A DNA stretch of 64,000 nucleotides, taken from NCBI RefSeq assembly GCF_027244095.1, contig NC_069657.1, positions 146,068,857-146,132,856 on the forward strand, given 5' to 3'. A program made the translations under genes and the position numbers. A model generated the notes under the pieces. It searched no databases. It was not told where the DNA came from and worked only from the letters and a program-made list of their open reading frames with translations. This DNA is from Hemicordylus capensis. Its lineage: Eukaryota > Chordata > Lepidosauria > Squamata > Cordylidae. Position 1 is the stretch's first letter. Every line of letters begins with the position of its first letter. Positions 34,601 to 48,000 of the stretch are shown piece after piece.

Positions 34601-36092
34601 AGGACTTTAGAGAAACTTGCACTTCAGAGGAAGTGCAAAGTTCACTGTCAGGACTTCAGTATTTTGGTGAGGTATGTATTGGATACCATGAAAATGGCTC
34701 ACTGATCCCTCATTTCAAATAACATCTTGCAAATACTGTGAGCCTGCTTGTGGCCCCATTCATTTAACAAGTGTGTGCTCCTTCTCCTTTCCCTTTCCTC
34801 TGTTCAGCCTTTTACCTTCTCTGCTCCGGGTACCTGGAAATAGTGGAAGAACCATCTATCTCTGAAGCCAGTGTCATTCCCACTAACCTTACTGGTCTTT
34901 GGAGTTCTTAGGTACCATGGGGCTTGTTAGATGCCTAAGGTTGCCAACCCTTCAGGAATGTCCTAAAGTCTCCAGGAATCAGCTTCAGTCTCTAATGGTT
35001 ATGGAAACCAGTCTTGGATATCTGAATGACTTGGTGTTGTGAACAATGTTGGGGGAAAATATTGGAGAGGAAAATATTGAGGAAAAGCTTCAGTCAGAGT
35101 TGGCAACCCTGTTTGAGGTGCCACAGGGCCAAGGGACAAAAAGAACCACACCAACGTCTTCCTCTCCACAATTCCTCTGATTCTGTATATGAAGAAGAGA
35201 TTGGCCTTAAACATCCTACCGTTAGGGTGACCAAATGCAAAGAAGGACAGGGCTCCAATGCCTGTAATAAATGCATGTGTAAAGGAGAGAATGTCAACTG
35301 CAGGTGTATCTTGGCATGCAGTGAATACTGCATGGCTGAGGAAAGTGGCACTTGCTGAAGTTACCTCCTCGATTCAATTAATACTCCAAATCTGAAAGCT
35401 GACATAACGTCCTATCACTCTTGTCTATATGCTGAAGGTTTGGATTCTTGCATTAAGGCCTCCACCTCTGTCTCTATGGGGGCCACTGAGAAATACTAAC
35501 AACAAATTAAAGCTGTTGTGCCCACTATCCCTCGAAGGGAACTTTGAGCCCTCTGGCTCTTGCAATATTGGCTCAGCCCAGACTGTAGTCCCAGTGCTGC
35601 TGCCCTGGCCACCTGCTCATCCTATTCATTAATTGCTGACTGTATATATATGCTGTATGCATGCATAGACCCAACACCATGCGCTGTTGATCTCACCATC
35701 CCACCCAACCAGTCTCTCCCTGGTCCACCCATCTCCCTTTCTGGCTTCTCATTGGAGGGAACAGAAGCCTCTCCTGCTGTGTATCCACCTCCTGCCCCCA
35801 CCCCCAGCCCTGATCTGAAGGAAAATAAAATCGCTCACACCATTCCAGAGTTCCAGTTCAGAACATTACAGAGGGGACGTGGCAAGACGAAGGGAGCTGA
35901 GCAACCCAGAGTCATCCCAGTGCCTTCCAGCTGTGGGACCATGTCAGGTAAAGCCTGCCAGACACTACAGGGGCCAGGTGTGCACCCATCAGTGCTCTGA
36001 CCCCTGGCAGTTTCTACTTGGGGCATTTTATTTCTTCTCCATAGATCATTGCATTCCCTACTATGGGCTATGAGCTTCTCATTCATGCTTCC
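31670..36092. other. Intergenic sequence, nothing recognised
   Basis: No exon or repeat was identified with confidence over 4.4 kb. It may hold old, diverged repeats and regulatory DNA that cannot be recognised by eye. Confidence 0.3.
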
Positions 36093-36170
36093 TGCCACTA
36101 AGAGTGTTTGTTTGTTTGTTTGTTTGTTTGTTTGTTTGTTTGTTTGTTTGTTGCCTTGCCACTAAGAGTG
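36093..36170 (+). repeat. (TTTG)n flanked by a 14-bp direct repeat
   Basis: TGCCACTAAGAGTG occurs at 36093-36106 and again at 36157-36170, with about twelve TTTG units between. Confidence 0.9.
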
Positions 36171-37031
36171 GTATGGTTGATTTTCTGTGACCTGACACAG
36201 GTTAATGTCCCGTGTGCCAATCACCAATCGCCAAACCCCCCCAGCAGCCTTGGATGTTGAAGATGGTGGCTGGCTTCGCGGCAATCTGAGCAGAATGATG
36301 GGGGGTGGATGCTGCGGAGCTTAGCATGGGGCTGACTTGTGTCCTATGAACTCATGTCTGAGTACAGTTTCCAAAAGAGATTGCAGATCTCTCTGAATTA
36401 TAGATCTAAAAGCTATGGGATCAAGGGTGGTCCAAGACATTTCGCTGTCTAAGGCAAAGGACCGTATGAGACAGACACCCCGTTCGTAGATGGGCGCTCA
36501 GCGTCCTCAGGCCGTGCTGCTGATGCAGTGGCAGCTACACACAAGCACTCTTAGGCTGCAAGCAAGGCAGCAGTGGCAGCAGAGGTATTCCTAGCTTGCA
36601 TTGGGAGGAGAAGAGGGCAGATGTGCCTGAGTGGGGAGGGGAGGGGGAAATAAACAGTATTCCCTCGTCCCAGGATGAGGCCAGGCAACAGGTGGCAAGG
36701 ATGCTTGTGAGGTGGGGCAGTGGGATCCAGCGCTTGCCACCTGCTGTGTCTCTCCTCACACCCACACCTGAGGCAACTGCTTGACCCTGCCTCGTGGAAG
36801 CGCCACCCTGTCTGTGGTCTCTAAAACTACAACAGTACTGCAGATCTGAGGGAAATAGTGTTTACAGTGGTTGGGAGCTACTGAGAAACTTTCAGGAGCC
36901 CCCCATAGGGCTTCATAATGAAATGACTGTATGCGACTTCTCTGAAACATCTGATGGTGGTGGTGGTGTTGCTGCTACCATGAGCTGGATGCTACATTGA
37001 GCTGGAAGGACTATGGCAACGTCCACATGAC

Positions 37032-37228
37032 TGGGGATGGGACCATAGCTCAATGGCAGAGCCCTTGCTTTGCATGCAGAAGGTCCCAGGTTCAATCCCT
37101 GGCAGCATCTCCAGGTAGGGCTGGGAAAAGACTCCTGCCTGAACCCTTGGAGAGCCGCTGCCAGTCAGTGTAGACAATATTGAGCTAGATGGACTAATAG
37201 TCTGACCGTACAAGGCTATGTTCCTATG
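37032..37228 (+). repeat. tRNA-Ala-headed SINE
   Basis: The head 'gctcaatggcagagc', 'tgctttgcatgcagaaggtc' and 'caggttcaatccctgg' resembles tRNA-Ala A and B boxes. The body 'gccgctgccagtcagtgtag' is shared with the 5S-headed SINE. Confidence 0.85.
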
Positions 37229-37667
37229 CTTGAGCTATCAAAGTAACTCTGCACAAAGTACAGAGGAGCAGTCTATTAAAAACAACAAAAGAGTGGTGGC
37301 ATCTTAAAAAATTAAGTCTGTTGGGGCATTACAGAGAATATTTATTTGATGATAGGGCTTGCAGCAAGGATGGTAAAGAAGCATGTGACAGCAGGAAGCC
37401 ACATTGGCACAACATTGGAGTTAGAAGTGGTAGACTCAGGACAGACAGAAGAAAGCCCTTTATACAGCGTAGAATTAACTTGTAGATCAGACCAAGGTCT
37501 ACCAGGTCCACCACAGGATGGACAGAGCTTTTTAAATTTTAGACACACTCATGGAGGGTAAATCTGTTGATGGCTGCTAGCAACTAGAGATAAATGGAAC
37601 ATTTATGTTCACAGACAGTGGTATATACCTTTGAAGGCCAGATGGCATCACTATCATGCCCCATGAT

Positions 37668-37897
37668 TTATTATTATTATTATTATTATTAACATTTATA
37701 TCTTCCTCCAAGGAGCCCAGAGCGGTGTACTACATACTTGAGTTTCTCTTTCACAACAACCCTGTGAAGTAGGTTAGGCTGAGAGAGAAGTGACTGGCCC
37801 AGAGTCACCCAGCTAGCATCATGGCTGAATGGGGATTTGAACTCAGGTCTTCCTGGTCCTAGTCCAGCACTCTAACCACTACACCACGCTGGCTCAC
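37668..37897 (-). repeat. Sauria-type tRNA SINE
   Basis: In inverse: 'gagccagcgtggtgtagtgg', 'gagttcaaatccccattcag', 'tgggtgactctgggcc' and a tail of TAA/TTA triplets. A fragment of the same family is at 39115-39190. Confidence 0.88.
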
Positions 37898-39375
37898 TAG
37901 ATTAGGAAGATTATTAGGAAGATTATCAGCTTCCTAGAGGACACTGGCTGCCTGCTGTTGGAAACTGTGTTTCCATCAGCAAAGCAATTCTGATATTCTA
38001 AAGCTAAAATCAAATTATTTATGACATCATGCACATCATTGCCATAGTGTGCTTTGGTTTTTCTCCCTATATATCTGCCCATGGAGGGGCCCAATTCAGA
38101 TTGGGACTGGCATGGGAAATGGGGGGAGGGGCTTTGCCCCTGCCATGGTCCAGATCCTTCCCCATGGCTGCTCCTTGGGGCAAATAGGAGCCTTGGGATG
38201 GGGATCTGAACTGGCACTGATGTAGAAGCAAAGGGTTAAGGTTCCCCTCCCCACACTCTGTGGTACCAATCCAGACTGCAATCTCACGTGGTTCCTATTT
38301 TTGGAGAAAAAAACAAACACACAAGGCCAAATATTTGCTTGATGTAACATGTAATTTGACAGATAAACAAGTATCCTGCAAGTAGGCAAAGAAGTTGAAG
38401 GACTAGTGAACAGTTTGGAGCTCTACGCTTGTGATGATATGATCAGAGTTTCATGAAAGTGATGGGCAGCCAATATGCACTCTGTCAGTTTCTCAGGTTT
38501 CTGTGACAATTCTGCGGTTGGGGTACTGCTGATGCTCAGATGTGCTCAGTAGAGATATCACTAGACTGCTGAATAGTGTCAGGCATCATCAAATTCTGAT
38601 CGTAATATTCCATACTTCCGTGGCACAGGAGTATGGTCATGCTTCTAAAATACTGAGAAGTGGGAACAGCAAATCCTTTTGCACAGGGATCTCTGGAGTG
38701 TGTGTTCACCTTCTTGCCATACAGCCTTTGATGAAGATGGCAAAAAAGGAGGTAATGGTGATAATCTCCTGGTTCATCTCTATGAAGTTTGGGCACAGCA
38801 GGTCAGTGCTTGGGAGAGTGTCTCTGGCAATGAGCCCAGGCATGAGTCAGTCATGCATCATTGCACCAGAGCTGCCAATGCACTTACAGTCTAACAAGCT
38901 GCAGAGAATGTACATATCTAGTGGGACACCTGGGTATGGAAAACCCAGAAGTCCAAATGTGGGAGGAAGAGACCCACTACCGTTGTGGGGAAATAGTGGG
39001 GAGAAGCTGCGCTGTCTGTGGGGACATAAGGAGCCAGGCAGGACAACTCAGGGGCGGCCTGCATCCCGTCTCCTTGCAGTCAGCTTGAAGGGAGGGCTTT
39101 GCCCAGAATCGCCCAGAGGCTTTCATGGCTGAATGGGGATTTGAACTTGGCTGTCCTCAGTCCTAGTCCAACACTCTTATGACTACATTGTATGATTTGC
39201 TGCTAATTTTAGAAGGGATCAGCCCTGGAACCTGTTTTCAAATTCATGACTCAGCCATGAAGACATGTGATGTTGTTTGCAGAAAAGGTCACCTCTGAGC
39301 ATGTGCAAAGGTAATTTCTAATTACCAGTGAGTAACAGCTTCAGCAAATCTGGGATGAATGCCAGGGTTTCTTGG
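37898..39375. other. Intergenic sequence, only a SINE fragment seen
   Basis: 39115-39190 resembles the Sauria-type SINE (minus). A 196-codon plus frame at 38542-39132 has no family resemblance and runs into that SINE, so it is not called. Confidence 0.4.
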
Positions 39376-39523
39376 CAGTGGTGTAGCTATAATTGAATGG
39401 ATAGGTTCAGTGAACCCAGGGCCCCCAGCTCCACCCCTCCCTATTTTCTTCATTATTTCCCTCTCCAAGGGGCCGCCAGAGAAAGGGGAAACACGGGCCC
39501 CCTCTCCCCTAGCTACACCCCTG
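39376..39523. mobile_element. Small hAT-type element with TIR CAGGGGTGTAGCTA, copy 2
   Basis: It runs from CAGTGGTGTAGCTA to TAGCTACACCCCTG. Its interior is shared with 21223-21390 ('ccctattttcttcattat'). Confidence 0.75.
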
Positions 39524-40282
39524 CTTCTCAGTCAGACAGTGTGGCTCCCAGATGCTCCCAAGCCCTGCCATTTCTCATTCTAGAAAATATACTACATATA
39601 AACTAGAGACTGCCAGATTAGTTTGGCCCATGGTGCTTCTAATCGGGAATTTAGAGGAAGTTTGCACCATTTTCAATGGCTGAACTGCGGCAGATTTTCC
39701 ATTTAAAAAAGGATGCCCTGCCAAGATCTATGGACAATTGTCAAACTGAAAGAAAAGTGAGGGATAGTTTGCTGTTTCTCAGAGGCAAGTATCATCCTCC
39801 CCCACACACCGTACAATGTAGTAACGGGCTCAGGCTTTGATTCTCCCTATATCTATTTGCTTTTCCTGCCCATCTATTAGCCAGTGGTTGGCTGTTCCAT
39901 AGCATCGTGAAGGAGTCTTCTTTCACAGTCAGTTCCAGCTCTCTTGCTAATCTTTTAAGTGATCTGCTCATTTGGGAAAATATATTTTATTGTGCTGTCT
40001 CACATATCAGAGCACAGGGGTGGTGAAAAGTGTGTTTGCAGAGAATTTTGCACCCATTACTGTCTCATCTCAGCCAATAAATGATCCATTCTGTCCGTAG
40101 ATATCAGAAGCCTGAGATCTGAAATGTCCCTCTCCAGCTGTAAAGTTTATGTAGTTTGACTAGACTGGGCATCAGACGCAATTCATTTCCCTCACTCCAG
40201 CCTGCCCTTTGCATTTATGCAGGGCTGCTGGTGAAGCAGCAGGGGGCACTAGAACATAAAAACATAAGAAGAGTCATGCTGG

Positions 40283-40497
40283 CAGTGTTTCCTCTAACAG
40301 GGATTCCCAGATGTTGTTGACTACAACTCCCATAATTTACAACTCCCATGTTATAAGCCGCCAAGAGACGCAAGTTTTGGGCAGTATAAAAATATGCTAA
40401 ATAAATAAATAAATAAATCCCAATCAGAAGCCATTGCAGCTGGGATTCTGGGAGTGTAGTCAACAACATCTGGGAATCCCTGTTAGAGGGAACACTG
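40283..40497. mobile_element. Small hAT element containing a LINE-tail fragment
   Basis: The ends CAGTGTTTCCTCTAACAGGG and the inverse CCCTGTTAGAGGGAACACTG are flanked by catgctgg / catgctag (7 of 8). It has 'actacaactcccataat' at 40320-40336 and an inner 'taaataaataaataaat' LINE tail. Confidence 0.82.
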
Positions 40498-40532
40498 CAT
40501 GCTAGCATCCTGTTCCCTATAGTGGTCTGCCG

Positions 40533-40668
40533 CAGGGGTTCTCAACCTGTGGCATTGCAAATGTTGATGAACTAGAAGTCCCATCACCCCCAGCTACAAT
40601 TTATTGTGACTGAAGATGATGGGAGTTGTAGTTCAGCAACATCAGGAGTACCACAGTTTGGGAAACCC
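40533..40668. mobile_element. Small hAT-type palindromic element
   Basis: It runs from CAGGGGTTCTCAACCTGTGG to 'ccacagtttgggaaaccc'. The inner 'gatgatgggagttgtagtt' is the inverse of the shared motif. Confidence 0.6.
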
Positions 40669-40789
40669 ATAGAATCCCAGATGCCTCTGTGAAGCCCACA
40701 AGTAGTTGGCTTCACAGACTGCATCCATGATACAATCTGAGCATCACAAGAGGCATTCTATGCATCAAATTATGTGATGAAATCTGTGC

Positions 40790-41030
40790 ATCACAAGTGC
40801 TGCCTCTGAACCTGGAGGCAGCCTAGTAGCCACTGATAGACTTGTCCTCCATGAATTTGTCTAAGCCACCTTTAAAGCCATCCAGGCTAATGGCCATCAC
40901 CACATCTCATGGCAGAGAATTCCACAGATGAATTATGTGCTGTGTGCAAAAGTACTTCCTTTTGTTGATCCTAAATTTCCTGCCCATCATTTCCATGGGA
41001 TGACCCTTGGTAACTTGTTCGAAAGAAGCC
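40790..41030 (-). repeat. CR1-type LINE 3' region
   Basis: In inverse it carries 'gacttgtcctccatgaattt', 'gccatccaggctaatggc' and 'cttccttttgttgatcc', characteristic of amniote CR1 3' ends. It ends about 180 bp before TBX10 exon 2. Confidence 0.65.
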
Positions 41031-41214
41031 AAATAATATCTGGCACATTGTGGCAGCATGCCCACAATGTGACACTTTGACCTCTCTCCTTAATGGCAAG
41101 GCGTCTCACCTGCCCCGCCCCCTATATCTCTAAACTTGCTGCTGCCCCTTGGAATGCTGGTCACTGGGATGGCTGGACTGATGCCAGCTCAGTTTTCCTT
41201 CTCTCCTTTCTTAG

Positions 41215-41476
41215 CATTCATTTCAGCAAGCCTCAGTGTACTGACGTCAGACAGCTGCCCCTTTTCTCCCAGCCCTGTGGGGCCACCGTGTCTGCTGGGC
41301 CCAGCACCAGAGTATGAGCAGTATGAAGCCGAGGAAGTAATGAAGCAAGGAGGCAGCTCCCAGTTGGCCAGGAAAAACCAGTGCGTGTCTGGGGTCACTG
41401 TGCAACTGGAAATGAGGAGCCTTTGGGAAGAGTTCAACAGCCTCGGCACAGAGATGATTGTCACCAAAGCAGGGCG
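41215..41476 (+). CDS. TBX10: TBX10 coding exon 2 (N-terminus and start of T-box)
   Basis: The acceptor is CTCCTTTCTTAG and the donor GTGGGT. The 262-bp exon reads (A)FISASLSVL, an acidic YEQYEAEEV patch, then [18 protein letters not shown] and TEMIVTKAG, ending two bases into an Arg codon. A second in-frame AG lies 12 bp into the exon; the human alignment favours the first. Confidence 0.9.
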
Positions 41477-41970
41477 GTGGGTATTATGTTCACAGGTCCA
41501 GTTCTGAGAACTGGAAAACACAGCTTTGATCTAGCGAGTGACTCTACAGCAGTTCTTAATCCCTTCTGGTTTAATAAATCTTTGTGAACATTAAGGATTA
41601 ATTCCAAATTACAGTGCACTTCCTTAATACAGCTACTAACTGCCCCATGTTATTAAAGTAAAGGTGAAGTTGTGCCGTTGAGTCGGTGTGGACTCCTGGC
41701 GCCCACAGAGCCCTGTGGTTTTACTTGGTAGAATACAGGAGGGGTTTACCATTTCCATCTCCCACGCAGTATGGCATGACGCCTTTCAGCATCTTCCTAT
41801 ATCGCTGCTGAGTGTTTCCCATAGTCTGGGAAACATACCAGTGGGGATTCAAACCAGCAACCTCTTGCTCTCTAGGCAAGTTACTTCCCCGCTGTGCCAT
41901 TGGGTGGCTTCCCATTCAGGCATGCAACGGGGAGGCAATATAGCCTGCCAAAGTGCTTGTGGAGTGTGAC

Positions 41971-42001
<31 letters not shown>

Positions 42002-45000
42002 ACACACGTCATGTGCCTGACAAACCCTAGCCCTATTCAGACATCACACTGTATGTGTGTACAAGTATCTGCACACATGTACATGTGCTTATTTTAAAGA
42101 TGAATGTGGGTACAGGCCCCTTCAAATGCAAGGTAGAGCTAGGATGTATCCTACCTTGCTAACTGGACAAGGCACCTTTCAAGTGGTGGTTCTTTTATAT
42201 TTAGCAGAGGGGGGGCAACTGTCCCCATCCCCCCACCAGCAGAGTGGCTTTTCCTAGTGTCTCCTTCATGGTGTGTGTGTGTTTAAGATTGTGAGCCCTT
42301 TTGATATAGGGAACCACCCTCTTGTTTGCTACATAAATCACTCTGAGAGTTGGTTTTGTTGAAAAGCCTGCCCATCACGGAAAGAATCCGGCCATGGTTA
42401 CCACATTTGTCTCTGCAAACGCAGTAACCATGTTAGCAGGTGGGTGCGGCTTCTGAGTGCATCATTGCTGGGGTGCAACTTCAGAGAGTGCTCTTGGAAC
42501 TGCTGTATGTGAGAACAGCATCCCTGCTTTTTTAAATAATGTCTGAAGAAGGCTAGATTGTATGTGTGTTGAACATAACATATGCTTAGCGTTAGTATCT
42601 GACAAATCCATTGCATTGCACAGGCAAAATAGGGCTACAGCTACATGAATGAAGCAATACCATGTTACACTACATCTCCCACACCAAATACCTTTGCCAC
42701 AACTCACCGTAAGGGGGCCCACCTACAGTGGGCACTGGGCAAGAGACTTGCCTTTTTCTAAGCCAGAGTTCAGATCCATATTTTCAGTGCAGCCCTCTTT
42801 AACCTACTCTCTGGGCTGATCTCTCAAGCATTGGTGAAGGGGGAAGGTTTATGATGGATCCAGAGCTCAGCTCAGTGGACACCTCCAACATCCATTGGCC
42901 CTGGGCAGTGGCCCGGCCTTATCAAGAGTCTGTTCTATTAATCAGCTATCCTTCTTAGAGATGTACTCCACACACACACACACACACACCTCAGACTACT
43001 GCAACAACCTGTTAGAAAAGTCCCCAAGTCCCCTTCCAGTGTAATATGGAGGTTGAGGGGCAGTGGCAAAGCAGAATCATCTCACAAACTCCTTTCCTTC
43101 TGACAGGAGAATGTTCCCCACCTTCCAGGTAAAGATCTCAGGCATGGACCCCTTGGCTGACTATGTGCTTCTCATGGACTTTGTGCCTTTGGATGACAAG
43201 AGATACCGGTAAGGGGGAACACGGCGCTGGGGCACTGAGTTTGGAGCTATGTTAGAAACATAGGAAGCTGCCATATACCGAATCGGACCATAGGTCCATC
43301 TAGCTCAGTATTGCCTACACAGACTGGCAGTGGCTTCTCCAAGGCTGCAGGCAGGAGTCTCTCTCAGCCCTGTCTTGGAGATGCCAGGGAGGGAACTTGG
43401 AACCTAGATGCTCTTCCCAGAGCAGCTCCATCCCCTAAGGGGAATATCTTATAGTGTCCATACATGTAGTCTCCCATTCATATGCAATCAGGGCAGACTG
43501 TGCTTAGCAAAGGGGACAGTTCATGTTTGCTACCACAAGACCAGCTACCACAAAACTAGCCCTACTGAGACTCAGAAGGGGAGGCATAATAAGGCAGGGC
43601 AGGAGCTAGGCCTGCTGAATGTTAGCTGAAGAAGACTGTAGACCTAAATGCATTCTCAGGGCACTCTGAGATTGTGGTGCGGGAGAATTGAAGAAAAGTA
43701 CCTTGGAAGTCCACTGAGAATGGGGGTGGTGGTTCATAATTCAGTGGCAGAGCAGTTGTTTTGCATGCTGAAGACCCCAGGTTCAATTTCTGGCATGTCC
43801 AAGTCTGGCTGGGAAAATCTCTGTCCGGAGAGCTGCTGCTGGTAAAATAGACAATATTGTCCTAAGTGGTCAACAGTCTGACACAGCAGAAGGCCGCATC
43901 CTAAGTAAGAAGCCTTAATTTGAGCCAGGGCTTTATGCCAGAAACTAGTTCCAGGTCTAGAGCGCAGTCCTGGAAGATGGCATGCAATAATACAGAACAG
44001 GGAAAAACCAAGAAACAAACAACCCGCTTGCCTCTGAACATGCAGAGAAAAGCATCTCCTTCACCACTAAGTAACCACAGCTCAACATCTGAAGTCAGAT
44101 GACTGGGAGGGGCTTAATGGTAGGCTTGAATGCCAGGCTCTTTAATTTTACAAATGAACCACTAATCCTGAAGGGAAGTGAGACTGTTTATAAAGGAGTA
44201 GAGAGTAACCCAATGGGATAGAAGGGATGTCCATTTCATCCTCACATTGTTGGGCTACAACAGTACAGGAGGAGCTAGGGTGAGCCAGGGAGAACTCAAG
44301 CAAGACTATCCATTAATTGTATTAGGAAACACTAACTATGGAGTCAGTAATTGGCAGCTCTTAGCCCAAATCTAGACCCAGTGCACACATACACACAAAT
44401 TACATCATTGCCAGTGATGCAATGTATGTGTGTGTGTTTGTGTGTATGCGCACACACACTGCAGTTACCAACTCCAAAAGGAAATGAGGGGTATGAGAAG
44501 GAGAAATTTTGATCATAAGGTTTGACATTAGACCACTTTGTGTCCTACATGACACTTTGGGCCCCTCTTTGATTAAAGTGGCTCTTTGCCAGTTCTAGTT
44601 GGCAAACGCTAACCCCTGCTAATTTGGCAAAGAGGCACTTTTTAACGTGGTGATTCTCTTTATTTAGCAGGGGGAGAGCAACTGGCCCTATCCACCCCCA
44701 GCACAGTACCTCCAGTGACTGTTGCTGGTGTCTGTCTTATGTTTCTTTTAGATTGTGAGCCCTTTGGGGAGAGGGATCCATCTTATTTAGTTGTTATTTC
44801 TCTGTGTAAACTGCCCTGAGCCATTTTTGGAAGAACAGTATAGAAATCTAATAAATGAATGAATGAATGAATGAATGAATGAAAATAAAATAAGTTGCTA
44901 AGCAAGGGAATCCAGGGAGTTGGAAAAGAAGTTTAGATATGGCTGGTCAAGACAATCACTGAATTTATTATGACAATTTAATACAATCTATTTTGCATAT

Positions 45001-48000
45001 TAACTGGCCTCCCAGTCTAGTCTACTCTTCCCCCTCCCTTTTCATCATTGCAATCTTGTGGGTGGATTGTGTAATTACGGTAGCAAAACATTTTTGAATC
45101 CAGTGTTTTCTTCACTAGTTTTCATGGCCTTGAAACCCCCTCATCTGGACATTTGCTATACACGAATCCTCCCTCTTGCTAATAGCCCTTTAAAACTGTG
45201 ACTACATGTGAGCAGTGTAAGGTATTCCCCTGAGGGATGGACCCGTAGCAACTGCTTGCGTGAAGGAGGTTCCAAGACCCAAGTTCACTCCCTGGCATCT
45301 CCAGGTAAGGCTGGGAGAGACACCAGCCTGAAACCTTGGAGAGACACTGCCAGTCAGTGTAGACAATACCAAGCTAGATGGTCTAAAGGTCTGACTTAGT
45401 AAAAGGCAGCTTCCTATCAATTCTATGAAACTAGGGGATTGCACAGCAAAATGTAGTGCTTTTGTTCCAAATCCATCCTCTCAGATCTTCTCTGTCAACC
45501 AAGGTGAGGGCCTGACTCAACATATCTCTTCTTGACAGATATGCATTCCACAGCTCTGCTTGGCTGGTAGCTGGCAAGGCAGACCCTGCTACACCTGGGC
45601 GGGTTCATTTCCACCCTGACTCTCCGGCCAAGGGAGGCCAATGGATGAGGCAAATTGTCTCCTTTGACAAGCTCAAACTCACCAACAACTTGATGGATGA
45701 CAATGGCCATGTAAGTAATTGTGGACTGTTACTATGTGGACGTAAGGGACCTGGGGGACTGAAAAACTACTTTTAAAAAAAAGCCTCCATTTAAACCCAG
45801 ATAGCAGACTTCAACCAAGTCTTTCTGTCCCTTACGGGATGAAGTGACAAGCAGAGGAGAGGACAGGTTCATCTCTGTGGGTGGGGCAGAGGTGCACCTA
45901 GATAATTTTGGAGCCTGGGCCTAAAGGCTTTTGGAGGTCCCCCCTCCCCTGCAAATTAAGCATTATCATGCTCGGCTGGGTGACCACACCACCTGGGACA
46001 GACTAACGAGGATTTGGGGGGCGCCTGGGGCTGTGGAGGCCCTGGACTTTGGCCCCAAAGTCCAGGGGTAAGAGCACCTCTGGGGTGGGGTAACACCTCT
46101 ATAGCTTTCATTGGCTAAAGGGGCTTGACTCAATTATTAGCTGAACTAGACTAACAAGTTTTTAGCTAAGGAACCAACCCAGGAATTCTCATAGTGTGCT
46201 ACAGATGGCCTTTGGGAAGTCCAAACTACTAAACTCTTCAGTGATCTAGTAAACAGAAAGTAAAAGTTGTAATATAGTAGTATTTATATGATTTCGTTTT
46301 TTCATATATAGTTATATAGTACTTAAAATGCAAGCAGCTTGTTTTGGGGAGTATAGTTATAGGGGTTTCTACTGAACTTTGGGCCCAGCGTTCAGGGTTT
46401 GTTAATCCCCAACATAAGATATATTGGTATGTGGGACACACACGGGAGGTGGTAGTGGTTTGAAGCTGCTGGCTGAATGAATGGTAATGTACCTTTGCCC
46501 ATCTGAAACGTCTCTTCTCTTGGCCAAACAGATTATCCTGAACTCAATGCACAGATACCAGCCTCGCTTCCATGTGGTGGTGGTGGATCCACGTCCAGAC
46601 AGTGAGCGTTATGCCCAGGAGAATTTCAAATCCTTCATCTTCACCGAGACTCAGTTCATGGCAGTAACAGCCTATCAGAACCACCGGGTGAGAGCTCAAA
46701 ATTTCAGTGGCACGTGTCAATATCACATAGGGCTCATCTATATATGATGGTTCGGGTTAGTACATTTCAGAAGCCCTATTCACACATTATGTTCAGTGCA
46801 CCTACAATCTGTGCACAGTGTATCTATGCACAGATCTGTACACACAATTATTCACACATTATGTTGAACACACATACAGCTGTATACTTCTTCTCTGTGC
46901 CATGCATTTGAGTGACTTGTACTCAGGTTCAGTTGAAGAATGCAGGAGTCACTTATGGCATTACCTTAAGCGGTGCAGCAGGGAAATGCCTGACTAACAA
47001 GCAGAAGGTTGCCAGTTCGAATCCCTGCTGGTACTATATCGGGCAGCAACAATATAGGAAGATGCTGAAAGACATCATCTCATACTGCGCAGGAGGAGGC
47101 AATGGTAAACCCCTCCTGTATTCTACCAAAGAAAACCACAGGGCTCTGTGGCTCTCTCTCTATCCGTTCAGTTGTGTCCGACTCTCAGTCACTCTATGGA
47201 TCAATGCACTCCATGCCATCCTATCTCGTACAGCTTCCTTCAAGTCTGCCATGATCATTCCAGTGTCATTTTTTATAACATCCAGCCACTGAGTACAAGG
47301 CCGTCCCTGTCTCCTTCTCCCGCTGATCATTCCCAGCATAATTGTCTTTTCGAGTGAGTCAGTTAGCATGACATGACCAAAATATGTCAGTCTATGTTTG
47401 GTCATCTTAGTTTCTAGCGATATTATTGGTTTAACTCAATCTAAAACGTCCTTATTTGTAATTCTTGCTGTCCATGGGATACACAACAATCACCTCCAGC
47501 ACCACATCTCAAAAGTCTCCATCCTTCTCCTATCTGCAGAGTCCAAGTTTCACAGCCATGTGTGGCTATTGGAAATATCACTGCATTAACCAATCTGCAT
47601 TTGGTTAGGAAACTAATATCTTTGCTCTTCCAAATTTTACTCACGCTGATCATTGCAGTTCTTCCAAATGCTATACGCCTCCTGATCTCAGGGCTACAGT
47701 CACCACATTGATCCATTTTAGAAAAATAAAATCCTTTACTACCTCAATTATCTCATTATTGATCTTCACTGTGACTTGTGTATTCTCTGCAGTCGTCAAT
47801 ATCTTTGTTTTCTTGATATTAAGGTGCAATCCAAATTTTTCACTTTCTTCTTTAATTTTTAAAATTAACCATTCTAGATCTTTCTTGCTTTCCGCAAGCA
47901 ATGTCGTATCATCTGCGTAACGAAGGTTGTTAATATTCCTACCACCAATTTTCACTCCAAAAAGTGCATTTCTCATAACCATTTCTGCATACATTTTAAA

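Noticed and set aside
37040-37110. A functional tRNA-Ala gene
   Set aside because: The A and B boxes are present but no cloverleaf closes, and the sequence runs into a SINE body.
38542-39132. A 196-codon plus-strand frame as a gene
   Set aside because: No family resemblance, no splice context, and its end overlaps a SINE fragment.
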